DNA of 64,000 nt from Apostichopus japonicus (Eukaryota > Echinodermata > Holothuroidea > Aspidochirotida > Stichopodidae), in assembly GCF_037975245.1 (NCBI RefSeq), contig NC_092568.1, forward strand, positions 31,468,501-31,532,500, read 5' to 3'. A model generated the notes under the pieces. That model saw only the letters and a list, made by a program, of their open reading frames with translations. It had not been told where the DNA came from and ran no database searches. This document shows, one piece after another, positions 50,025-62,245 of the stretch. Each line of letters begins with the position of its first letter. Within the stretch, counting starts at the first letter, position 1. Position numbers and translations under genes: made by a program.

Positions 50025-53000
50025 TCACTCAGAGAAATTTCCTGCCGCATGTGTTTCGTTGGTGGCATTCTGCTATTGAACAGTCACGGCTTAACAAATA
50101 ACAAAGTAACAATTTATGTCAGTCGAACAGAAATGGCTCTGAGTTTTATCACTCCCTTACCGTTATAACCCAGACGCTGTTGCAGAGAAACTTTAACCAA
50201 GACTTCACGGTTTCAAGACCTCGGTCATCCATAAAGTCTAGGCCAATTTAGAGCCAAACATTTTTCTCTTTATGAACCAATTATTTTAATCGTTCGTCAA
50301 GATTCTTCTGCTAAGATTATAAGTACAGTAAATGCCATCCGGAGTTCAATGAATCATTTTAAAAGTTAATTGAATTCTCAGAAGAGAAACAGCAGTCGGT
50401 CCTCAAGACTTGTACGGCTAAATTTGGCAGTTGATCGCTTCCATTATGGAAAGACATTTTAACTCTTTTTGGTAAGAGTACTAGATATTTATAATAATTA
50501 TTATTCACTGAAGTTAATTACCAGAAATGAATTCAATTATATTGAAAAGTTCAAATGAAACATAATTCTAAAAGGTGGCATAATATATGTATGGTTATGT
50601 ATAATTTAAGCAGCTCAATAGTAAACCTAGTTAAAATATGGGAGCAGTATTGATATAAATAATGAGAGTATCCAGAAATTTCTAGATTAGAAAAAGATTG
50701 GAACAATTAAGTGACCTCGGAATTCCAAGTAAGTCTTGCAATGTTTTATCAAGCATAGGTCGCTGGCCTGCAATCCCCAAATAATAATTTAATTTTTTTT
50801 TTTTTACTGCTGGTGGGATGCTATGTAGTTAGATGCCTCGTTAATACCTATGATACCATGAAACAAAGGGAAATTGGTTTTTAATTATCAAACTTGGGTA
50901 AACCCAAAAAACTATTGCTCCAAATTAAATTTTAAGCAAGAGCAGTTTGTTTCGATTTCTTCAATACTACTTTGTAAATATCCTAACAGGTTATTAGCTA
51001 GCCTAACTCTGCATGGTTAGTAATCTGTACAATAGATATGGTAGGTGCATACAACATTGAGATATTTGTATCAAGTATAAATATTGTCAACATTAATACA
51101 GGATCTGGAGTGAATTTACCAGCAGAATGTAGTTGTACGGTATGTTGATAATCACATGACTAGAGCAAGTGTGCTTTTCTATTTGATATCTCAATCCTGT
51201 ACATTTTATTGTTCTACTGTTTTAAAAAAATTATTTTTTGTCTTTCCCTTTTGTAAATGATTTTTATTTTTCAAATTAAATTTCCATTGTCTGGATCAGT
51301 GATATGTTATTACTCAGATTTCAAACCATATTTGTTGATAATTATGTGTTCATCCATTATGCTTCACAGAGTTGTTGAATAGCAAACATGTGACAGTCAT
51401 GTGACAGTCGTGACCATCATAGTTAAAATTCAATTACAGGATCCTTGGTGATAAAGCCACACACTTTCCATTTGTCAAAAATTACCTCTTAAATATCCCA
51501 AATTAAGGAGAAAAAAAATGAAAATCTCCATTCCGAGTAATTCCTTGCAAGGGACTTTTGACAGCTTTATATAATTTTGCTTCAGTTGTGACCAAAAACC
51601 TGCAAATTTAATCAAGCCTGGAGGTTGTTTGTTGTAGGACGAGGCTCACTTCCTCCTAGGATATGAAAAGCGACCGGTCCAGTCTCCTGCGGGAAGATGC
51701 AAGATACGATAGACAGAGACAAAAACTTTGTCTCACAGGATATGAAAAATTGCGAGAGGAGAGGTAACCTAATCAATAGGATCAACATAGAGACTCATTA
51801 GACAAGGAATGGTCAAAACTATCTCATGCAGCAGCGCGTTACGGTCGTCCCTGCACACTCAAATGACACAAATGGACACCGCTCAACTGGAATTGACGAT
51901 ATGCTCTGCTTGAGGAGAGAAACCCTTACTCTTGATCCTAGAGAATTAATATATAAACATTTTTGAGAGAATTCTTGTAAAATCATCAAAACTGACTACG
52001 GGAAACTGCTCTTACTTTGAAGAGAAATTTTGAAAGAGTGGAGAATTTTTGTTGTTGTTGCTAGAAACGTCATGGTTTAAAGACCTGTTTTGTATATTAA
52101 TTAGAGCTTATCCAGCCCTTAGTTGGTGGATCATCACACCCCCAATTCATTGATGCAATCCTGATAGATGCTGGGAAGCTAGCCTTAAAATATATTTGGC
52201 TTTAATATATATTGTAAAAGGAACAATGACAAAATGACTGGGAAATTATAAAAAAAAAAATTGAAAATGAGCAAGCGAAAGGTTTTAGGCAAGATATGTC
52301 TGCTAGGATTCAAACCAGTGACCTAAACTGACTGGTACTAATCCAACCTTGATCCCTCCCACCACAATCCCCTCCCCCTTCCTAATATCCCAGCCTAGAC
52401 TATGCATGGGTCATCACCAACAAAGGGCTGTATAGCTGAGGACAGTAAAGGACAGGACTTGTAATCCTGAGGTTATAATAATGCTTAGAAAACAAGCCAA
52501 AATTAACCGATTCAGCTACCTCGAAATATTAACATTGTCTTAATTCCTTTGATATGATTTCATTCCTGTGCTCATCAGTTGAATGGAATTGATGCCAAAA
52601 CATGTTTTATTTATTTTTTCCTGAAATGATCCACCAGTAGCTTAATCATGAGTGCAAACAAGTACTAAATGGGTGTATAGAAAAAATTAGATTAAACATA
52701 GAATTAGAGCAATTAAATTAAAGTCTGAGACCTCCCAACAATTAGCCCCACTCAGATTTGGTTATAAATGGTCAAAAACGTACATCTTCTTATCGAATCT
52801 GACTCGCAATCAGCCTGCTGACGTGTCTGAAACGGATTTAAACTTTCAAGACCTAAAAAAAAACAGGATTAAGAATATAAACAGTCTTAGGTACGTATCG
52901 GAAGAGGTTGGTTTATTTATCAGAAAATATCACCGTCGTCATAGTCTGGTAGGAATCATTCAGCAAGATTTGATGGAAAAGTAATCTAGTCATAAATATA

Positions 53001-56000
53001 AGATTTGTGGATCATCGGAATATCTTTCGAGGATAAAAGACAGAATCTTGGTCTGACAGTCACTGATGGAGTCAGATTTATGGGGGAGTTTAATTAGGGA
53101 TATTACGGATCACCTGTTCGGTTGTGCGGGCTTCTAGTAATCTCAGTGGCTTACAGTCTGTGTGCTGTCGGTGTCCACGTAGATTTATTGTTCATTTACT
53201 TTATCTAAATATAGGTGTCAAACAATATGTGTGGTAATTCTGTGTCATAATGAAAAATTTGCAAATGCACTCCCAGGAAGATATATGAACTTTGGGGGGG
53301 GGGGGAGGGGGGAGGTTGAGGCAGGCATGGGGGGTGGGAGCATTGTGTGTTGATTTGTACCAATGAATGTTGCAACAATATAGTAGAAACAATGTTTATC
53401 CACATAGACTGGTGGGAAATTGTCACATTGTGACACATATCTGTTGAAAGCCTATGCTAGATAACATCTCATTAGAACAAAGATATTTGGCATTTAAGCC
53501 AGTCCAATCAATATGTTTCTCTCTGCATGACACTTGTAGAAAATTACTTGGTGTTGCTATAAGCTGTTTCTTAAGACAACTATTCATTTTACTTACATAA
53601 ACATAAATCATATCAAATTTGAACTCTGTTCTATTGTCATTGCGTCAACATTAATTGTTGTAGTCATCTTTGCCATCGTCCCCAGTGTCATTATTGTTGT
53701 AAATTGTTGTTTTTGTTGCTATACCTGTCCATAAAGACTCATCACACAACTTTAACTTCATTAAATAATTAAAGAAGCATAATATTTATTTCCTACTCAT
53801 TCTTCCCATGTTATTATTATTATTTTTTTTGGGCTTTCCTGTATTCAAATTTAATGACACAAAGTACTGTATGAGCGATAGGTTTTTTTTTTATACTTAT
53901 TTTCTAAAATTTTCAGTTTCCTACATTCTTTTATTTTCATCAGCTTTCCTTAAAAACACAGTTTGATATTTCATATTCCTTCAAGTGATCAACACATAGT
54001 GTCTATATTAAAGCCTGTAACATTTAGTTGAGTAATACACTATGTGTTGGCAAAAACATGCAAATTTTGCCATACCATATTAAAATTATAATAATGATAG
54101 TAAATTTTATGTACAGCCTGCACTGCCAAACTCCAAAAAAAAACTAAAAAAAAAACTGAGTGTCTCTTCAATCAGAGGCGTCTGTTTAGGGAAGTACTTG
54201 AAGAGAAGCACTCGGCGCCATTCGAATGTGACCTCCTGTAGATGACCTTAAGGTTATTGGCACTATGCCAATAAAGAAGATGAACTGAAAATCGTTGATA
54301 TATAAAAGTCTGAGCTCGATGAATCAATCAACGAATTTGCTTAATTAGTCTCAATTTTGATGATGACATCTGCAAAGACATAATTTTCATCAGAATTGGC
54401 ATAATTTAAATTCATCAATTCTCTCAGAAAGCCTGAAGAATTGTTAATAGGCTATTGCTTCGTGATGGAATAATAATGAAATTATTATGCTATTTTTTAT
54501 GTCATGGTTCTAGAGGATATGTCGAAAACAAAGTTAAACTAAATTTCAGAATTTCTTTACTTCAGAGTTGCCATTTGCAGACAGGTATTGTGTTGTTGCT
54601 TGCAGCAGTAATATTCTTTGCTGTTTCAGTTCTTTGTAATCTCTTACATTAGTTCTTTGGAGTTTGGATGGGTGCAGATATATTCCTTTTTTTTTTTATT
54701 TATTTTTTTATTTTAAGCTGATCAAGCTGCAATTACCCTACAGTAATTTCTATTATCAAGAACGAGATATTTTCTGCTCAGTAAAGAATGGAGAAGAAGA
54801 AGGAGAAGAAGAAGAAGAAAAACCAAGGAAAATTTTGCATGCTATTATGTTGCTTTATAATTTGAGTGATTTCTCTAAAACCAAAATGTGAATGCTTCTG
54901 ATTTAAGGATTGATTAATTTGTATAGAAGATTGATATATAAGCTTATAATGTCTGGTTTCTTTAAATGTCAGCAAACACTTGTTTGAAAGAAGAATTATA
55001 GAAATCTGCAGTTCAGGCAGTTCTTTTGAACTGCATAAAATGATGCAGACTTGAAGCTGACTCTTTCTCTTTATTATAATTTTGGTAAAAACATTCAATT
55101 CTAGCCAATGTTTTAAAAATCAATAATGGGCTTATAACTAAAGATTTCATTTTGAAAACTGGAAGGAAAGTTGAACATGAAATATGGTTTATTCCATTTT
55201 GGATGCGATTAAATACGTATATTAGAAAAATGTTTGTAGCAAACAAAATATCGAGAATATTAAAAAGGTTTATAGATTAATCAGTCATGACTGGTGATAT
55301 TCATTTGGTGAAAAGAATTTTTTTTCGTTAGGATGTAAATTAATGGAGGTTTTTCGAATAATGCAAACAGCTGCCCCTTTTTGTGAAATTTTCAAGATGG
55401 ATGACTCTCATGAAATGAGAGAACATACTGACCTGAATCAATTGAAGATGTTTTTTTTTTCTTCTTTGAAGATGTTCCCTCCCCCCTCCCTGCCCCCACC
55501 CTCACTACTCCCACCCTCTTCCTGTCATTCTAGAAGCATTTATACTGAAAGACCCTTATTGTCTAGTTGGAAGTTCATCAACAACTAGTGATAAGTTTAT
55601 AAGCTCAAAAACTCAATGGGATCTCGTTTGAAAAAACAATGCCTTATGTCTGAGAATATTTTTATCTTGTAAAATCTTGACTCAAAGTGAGCATTTTATT
55701 CTGCAGGCGATGCCAAAGGAAGAATAACAAAGTATATCTTCCCTAGGCTTTTAAGTTTTGTAAATTTTGACGAACATATAGTCAATACAGTACAGTAGGT
55801 ATTCAATAGTAGTATCATCACAGCTCATTATCTTAATTGTAACATTCATTTCAAACAACAGAGAAGTAGTCAAACATTCTGATAAATTCTGATTATTAAT
55901 ATTTGCATGTTAAATTATAATGGTAACAAGAAAAAGTATATTATGGATTTTATTTTTAATCAAATGCAATCACTATAACAAAGCCAATTAAAACTAATTT

Positions 56001-59000
56001 GATGTACAAAATCTCTTGGAGTGGCCTTAATTAATTAGTCTTGTCAATTTTAATTTTAATAACATATACGTTAGGGTAAAGTTAGTAAATTGGTTTGGTA
56101 TTATTAGCACAGAAAAGTTGTTTTTTATATTAAAAATTAAAGAAAGAATTAAGAGTCAATTAATGTTTACCAAATGATCCGTTGCTATACCGATGTTAAA
56201 TGTCAACACTGTACTTATGAATGTTTTATATTATCCTAACGCAGCAGGAGTAATATTAAACCAGTATTATAAGAGACATGCCTCATAATCTAAAGCTATC
56301 TCACAGGCTGTGCACTGGTCCCAAATAATCTTTTCCTAATTTCATATTTTTGCAACATTGTTGAAATCACACTGCGATTAGGAATAAAAATCTGATGAGC
56401 AATTTGTTTTTAGACTCAGTCAAAGCAGAGAATATCACCTCGCAAAGTAAATCCATCCTGCTGTGACCGAGTAGCATCGGTGATTATCATGTTAGTCTTT
56501 ATATGGTTATGTCTTTGTCTCTCTACATTGGATGTGTTTCCTCTGTAAATACTTGATTTTAAGCAATGGGCTTACAGTATATTCAATGGGTGGTTTGCAA
56601 CAGTTGTAGAAAGGGTACCAAACATGATGTCTTTAGTAATGATATATGAGGGCCTTGCATGGGCATCAGCTACTGTACATCTAATTTAGATGAACGCAGC
56701 AATGAAAACACTGTCGAAATAAAGTATTAAAACTCAATCATTTTGATCAAACTATGCAGGTTTGTAATAGCATCATCTTTATTCTGAGATGTGCAAGGCT
56801 ATTAAGGCTTAAAGTGCTGTAATGAAATTCAATTCCGACAATTTTGTTGCACATACTGAAATAATTTTTCCTTTTTTGTTAATTGTTTGAAGAAGTATTA
56901 ATAATTCGAAACAAACAATGCCAGCTCTTTGGCAACATTTTTAGTCAAAGCTGTGGCTAAGGATCAGTGAGTATTAAACAATTCCATTAAATTCCAACAA
57001 TTTTTTACAAATAGTACTGGCATTCTTTATGTTTCATTTCAAATAAACACAAACCCAAAAGTTGAAATTGCGAAGCTTTTAGGATTCACTTTGAACATGT
57101 TATATAGTGTAGCTCTGTTGCTAAGTGTTTGAGTGACATAAAGAGGGCAGATTATAGCATATAGCAGATAGATATGTATTTTAGCTTGAAACTTAGTGGC
57201 CAGTACTTGTCTTATTATTGCTGAAATATTTCGGGCTGTGAATGCTGATAAAATGACTTATTTCAGAAACATAGCTATTTACGTTGGTATGAGTATAAAG
57301 TTAGATCATTCCTCAGGCTGCCGTGGGAGCAAATTCTTTCAGTCAAGTTTTGGATTATTTTCAAATACAATAAAGTTTAATCAACACATTTAATATCTAG
57401 ATTGAAATCATTCCAAAGTCATAAGATTGCCTTTGAATGTCCTTCATAGGGATGTCAGGAAAGTTAGCTGGAATTTTATTATTAGCTGGAAATTATAGTG
57501 GCCTTGCATTGTGTTTATATCTACAGTGGATGTGTTATACAATTTGATTGGCTTAAGTGCAGGAAGTAAGTTTTTGACAGGTCTTGTAAGCTTTTCTCCC
57601 TGGTTTTTTTTTACTCCACTTTTTGTCAAACCTTGAAGTGTGTCAGCTTCTGAAAGTGTAAAAATTCTACCCCACCACAATTTAATAGAAACCTTATGTA
57701 CTTATATGTGGTAAGACTCACATATTTTCATACACTTTTCATAGTTTATTCATTCTAGAGATATAATTTGGTTAATACTGAAAACTTACTGCTTCATGCA
57801 TGTTTTTACTTTATTTAGTTATTTATTTATTATTTTTATTTGATTTTTAAAATTTCTTTTTATTATATTTTTTGGCCAGACTATTGAGCAGAACCCTTGT
57901 ACCCAGAAAAACAGTGACTAAGAACCTGTTTAAACTTATAATTCCAAGGATCTCCTACCACTATGAGTGGAAGTTAAGGGAGAAAAAAAAAATGTAGAAA
58001 ATGGTTTCAATAATTTTCTTTGACCTTGTTTATTTTTTTTTCACACAATCCAACAATAAAATGTCATAAGAGTGTGATTCTTTTGCTTCACTTAGAAAAT
58101 TTCATTTTAACGAATGCTAAGAAAATTTCATTTTAAGGAATGAAAGAAAAAGATGACAACTTTGAGCATTCCCTGTTTGTATCATTATGGTAAACAGCTA
58201 ATATGAAAATATGAAGAAAAAAAAAGTAAGGATCATCATTACCAATTTGTTTAATATGTTAATTTTTTTTTTAAATCAAATGGAATAAACTATTCTGTCT
58301 AAATCTTCAGTTTTTTAAGAAACCTAAAGCAGATTCTTATAATATATTTACGTCGCTGAATTAGGATGTCCTTCAGAGGCCGAAGGTTAATTTACCACCA
58401 AAGATCTGCTATGATCGAAATTTTCTATATCTATCTACGCAGATTTATTTTCAGTAGATAAAACACTTTTTTTTTTATCAGTTTTGTGTTTCTCTCTGGG
58501 ATTCTCATTCATAGTGTAATGCATTGCAATCTTAATCTGAGAAGTATATACTTGGGTAGCTGGTGTCATGGTACAAAAAATTGACTTTAAGTTGGCAATC
58601 GTATTCAGACAATGTAATCCGTTTAATATAGGAAAGTTGATTCTATAATCACACTGAAGTTACAGTGGAGTAAGGTACGTAATTTGCATTGTAGGGTATT
58701 CCCCTTCCCAAAGGAATATGTTCCCTTGGAAGAATATTCATTTTATTTTTGGAAATCTGTGTATTATTATCTGCTTGAGAATTGCAACAAGATACAAGAA
58801 GGAATAGTTTGAAAGGTTTTTAATCAAATAATTACACTTAATTACTGAAATGAGAAGAAACAAAACATGCAACAAATGGAACTACCAGTAGACTGCAAAG
58901 GTGTACATTTCTCAAATCTTTCTTCTCATCTAAACATTTTTTGCATGCAGTTCTGAAATCTGCCAGGACTTCATTGGGAGCAGTGAGCATAGTAGATCTC

Positions 59001-59692
59001 TTCCTGTTACAAAATTATATTGAAGTTTCCTTTTATTCTGTATAAGAAAAGGCTAGAGATTGGCAATTAAGGTAGCAGATAACCTTTATTCCAATCCTTT
59101 AACTCAGAGGCATAAGCCACACATTGGAAATTTGCACTGTTTTCATTGAAAAATGTTACTATCCTGTCCAAAAACGTCATCAAATCATCAGTATTTAAAA
59201 AAGTACTCTACTTTTCGGAGTTGCAAAAAGATTTTAGAAGTTAAACAACAAACTTTTGGATGAAAAAAGGAAATTGCTGATATTTGTGGAAAACATCTTG
59301 AATAAAAATTACTTCAAAAGTTGGAAAATATGACATTAATTAAAGCACCCTTAATCATATGTAAAAATTTCTCAAATGGGGATACCTCCTCCGAATTGAC
59401 CCGTTACCATGGCCACAAGGTCTGCCATTGGAGGGTCGCCAAGGTGATGAAGGTGAAAATCGGGGTCACCAAGGAAACAAGGGCTGGATACAACGGCACT
59501 ATTATGTTGTTCTTATATATATAGTCCAGTCGATAGAAGTGGCAGCATTGGAAATATATTATATAAGAAACTGCAAGATCTGCTAGAATCTGCAATGTCT
59601 TGGGCAGAATTCTAGTTGTGGATGTCTATTCTATTCTATTCAGGTTGAACTGAACAGCATTTTGCATCTTTAGGAATCAGTTACCAAGTAAA
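50025..59692. other. Long intronic stretch, no gene recognised
   Basis: Mostly AT-rich. Less AT-rich, non-repetitive patches occur at 50040-50470, 51610-51960 and 52730-53190. A G run lies near 53295. A 26-bp direct duplication (GAAAATTTCATTTTAA) sits at 58094-58143. A faint tRNA-like head occurs near 52424-52490. The open frames have no domain signatures. Confidence 0.45.
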
Positions 59693-60066
59693 AGGGCGTA
59701 GGAACCGGGGGGGCTGAAAAATATGGGGGGCGGAAGTATCATTCCGCCCCCTGCTTCGCAAGTCAGAAAACCCCTTTTTCATTTCCAAATGAGAAAAAAA
59801 TCTCATTTGGAGCACCAAATTGCATCTAAGGCCAGGTGAAAATGCAAAATTATTTACAAAATGGAGTGGGTGTTGAAGTGTGCTATATTGCACCAAATTG
59901 CATCTGAGGCCACCTGGAAATGCAAAAAAAATCCAAAGGGGAGGGGGCCACCTGGAAATGCAAAAAAATTCCAAAGGGGAGGGGGACACCCCTCCCCTTA
60001 GACCCCTCCCCCAGGCATGCCATCAGTCGTCAGCCCCCGCCCCACTCTAAAGTACCTTCCTACCCC
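59693..60066. mobile_element. Putative degraded DNA element with nested hairpins and short tandem units
   Basis: It opens AAGGGCGTAGGAACCGGGG and closes near a rough inverted counterpart (GGGGTAGGAAGGTAC on the other strand). Inside are a hairpin GGGGCGGAA/TTCCGCCCC (~59728-59751), a hairpin CCAAATGAGA/TCTCATTTGG (59785-59810), and two nearly identical 38-bp units starting GGCCACCTGGAAATGC at 59908 and 59946. No transposase, and the target duplication is unclear. Confidence 0.55.
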
Positions 60067-60439
60067 ACTGACCAAGTGTTTTTCAAAGTAAGGTAGAAAG
60101 TGGTCAGAGTAAAACAAACACCTCCTAAATGTTGACAAATAAGCGAGGGATTACAAATTGATCCACTAGTCAACTTGAAGTGATCTTTGATTCTCATTAA
60201 CATTTCGTCGCCCAATGATTCATATCAGATTTCATAGTATTTTAATCACATGACTCAAGCAAACTGGGAAATTTCAAAGGTTATTGGATCTTTGAAATGA
60301 CAGTAAACTACTATGTTTTGCAATTTTAATATCAAATAGCATTGAAAGTTTGATTTCTGTTGCAAAAAAAAAGGAAACTCAAATTTATGCAGGTATTATA
60401 TAAGCTACATGTAGATTGTTGCATATTGTAAGTTATGAT

Positions 60440-60735
60440 TTAGAACCATGACCCACAAACTATGGGCCACGTAACCCAAAAGTGGGTGACGAAACATTTT
60501 CTGTGGATAACAAGATTTTTCCAGACAGACAATTTATCTACAGATTTGGGATTTATACAGACAGAAATCAGTTTCAGATTTTATTTCAACGAAAAGGTCC
60601 ACAGTCATAGCTTAACTTTACAAATTATGAGCTTTGAATCTGTAGTGTGGGGGTCTGGTGGTTCGTGGATCAGGCCCCATAGCAGATCCTATTTAGCGTG
60701 GACCTAAGCGTTCACAGACCGCTGAACTAGAAGCA
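60440..60735. mobile_element. Possible hAT-related remnant
   Basis: AACCATGACCCACAAACTAT, GGGCCACGTAACCC and AAAAGTGGGTGAC recall the ends of hAT-type elements. The other side has GTGGTTCGTGGATCAGGCCCC. The ends are too decayed for a defined inverted repeat or duplication. Confidence 0.35.
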
Positions 60736-61948
60736 TGAAACAGATTTAGGAAGCTTAATATTATACTGTTTTTTTTTTATATTCTCAACTTTGATTGAGT
60801 TTTTGTAACATACTCTTTGAACTTGAATTGGTATTATTTGTATATAGGCAAGAGATGGTACGTGTGATCTATTATTTGATGGCACTATACACATGAAGAT
60901 TAAAGAAAAAAATTAATAACAAAACCACAAGCAATTATATGAGATGGCAGCTGAATGGCTGCATTGAATTTTTCATAATAGAAATATTAGCGATTACAAA
61001 TTGAATTCACCAGGCCTCATCTCCGAGAAGTCGTGGGTAAACCATTCACAGACTACGTAGAGCATGGTCTGTTTTATTAGCCTTTGGGCAGTGCAGCATG
61101 CCTTAAAAAAGATCAAAGATTGTTTACAAATGAAATTTTCTCAATCTTTATATCTGGTTGAAAGTTATTGTTAGAGTACAACTCTGTTTAATCCATTCCA
61201 TCAATACCCATTGGGCGTATTTAGAGATACTTTTGGCTAAAATTAGAACTACTTATTAGATTTCTTTTGAATTAACAGTTGGTTCACCTCATTGTTGTAA
61301 TCATACCGTTGTAACTCGAATGGAGTATTTTTTTTTTCTGTTTTGGTTTTCAATTATATAAGGAAATGGGTCTAAGGAAGAAGAAGTAATACTGTAGGTA
61401 TATTTGATTTTGATCTCCGAAAGGTCGTCGACATAGAAATGATGGCTGCAAAGTTAAATAGTGTCAACAAAAATGTATCATCTTATCTGTTGGGATAAGA
61501 CATTTGAAAAATTTGATGGTAAATTTTGCATTGAATTTTGGAACGATCTGATGTTATACCCATGCAGTCATAATGGATAAAGATGTACATACCTGAGCGG
61601 GTTAATTGCGTCCACAGTTCACGGGTAGATTGTAACAGGAATGATGGATTTTTAGGCAAAAGGTTTACAATAAGGAAAAACAATACCCACTTACATTTAC
61701 TTTTGTTGCCTTGCACAATTTCCTATATTAAAAGGCTTCTAACTTCTTTAAAGTCAAAAACAAACAAATGGGATAAAACCTGATTTAGATCAAATTTGTT
61801 TTGAATAGATTTAGGATTTTTCTCAGTCTTGTACTGAGAATATATTGATGTCTCTGAGGTCAAACACCAGACTTGTGATGCTCAGACTGTAGTCATATTA
61901 ATAATATATATAATAGCATGGTTGCCATGTGGACTTGCACTCATCATC
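60736..61948. other. Intronic stretch, no gene recognised
   Basis: AT-rich; no repeat or coding signature seen. Confidence 0.5.
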
Positions 61949-62029
61949 ATGGATAAGTACTTAATTGTATGCGTACTCCTACTTGTACTCTGGGCAATTT
62001 CAAATGTAGCATATAGTACAACATTTATG
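61949..62029 (+). CDS. Candidate signal-peptide exon (weak)
   Basis: The ATG at 61949 (A at -3, G at +4) opens 27 codons, MDKYLIVCVLLLVLWAISNV and on to STTFM, directly before a GTAAGTAT donor at 62030. A TATA-like stretch lies about 50 bp upstream. It has the shape of a first coding exon of a secreted or membrane protein. However, it merges with TACTC-type repeats that continue to 62245 and could be chance. No partner exon was found. Confidence 0.15.
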
Positions 62030-62060
62030 GTAAGTATGATACTCGTACATGCTTAGAGAC

Positions 62061-62245
62061 TTGTACTCATATCAAAGGGGAATTATACTAGTACTCATAC
62101 TCATACCTGGTAGGAGAATTCTACCTGTACTCATACCAATGGGAATTCTACTCATACCTAGGGGAATTCTACTAATTGTACTCATACTCATACCAAGGGG
62201 AATTCTACCTGTTCTCATACTCATATCAAGGGGAATTGTTCATGT
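62061..62245 (+). repeat. Minisatellite (GGGGAATTCTAC / TACTCATACTCATACC units)
   Basis: About five units of ~30-40 bp with the words GGGGAATTCTAC and GTACTCATACTCATACC. The Ile/Leu-rich frame across it is a repeat translation. Confidence 0.88.

Noticed and set aside
52424-52490. tRNA-like head (TATAGCTGAGGACAG ... ATCCTGAGGTT)
   Set aside because: B-box too degraded and no second copy here; noted only as a possible old SINE.
54778-55098. 106-codon frame, - strand, ending in a Phe-rich run
   Set aside because: The Phe run is the antisense of a GAAGAA repeat at 54790-54825; no domain.
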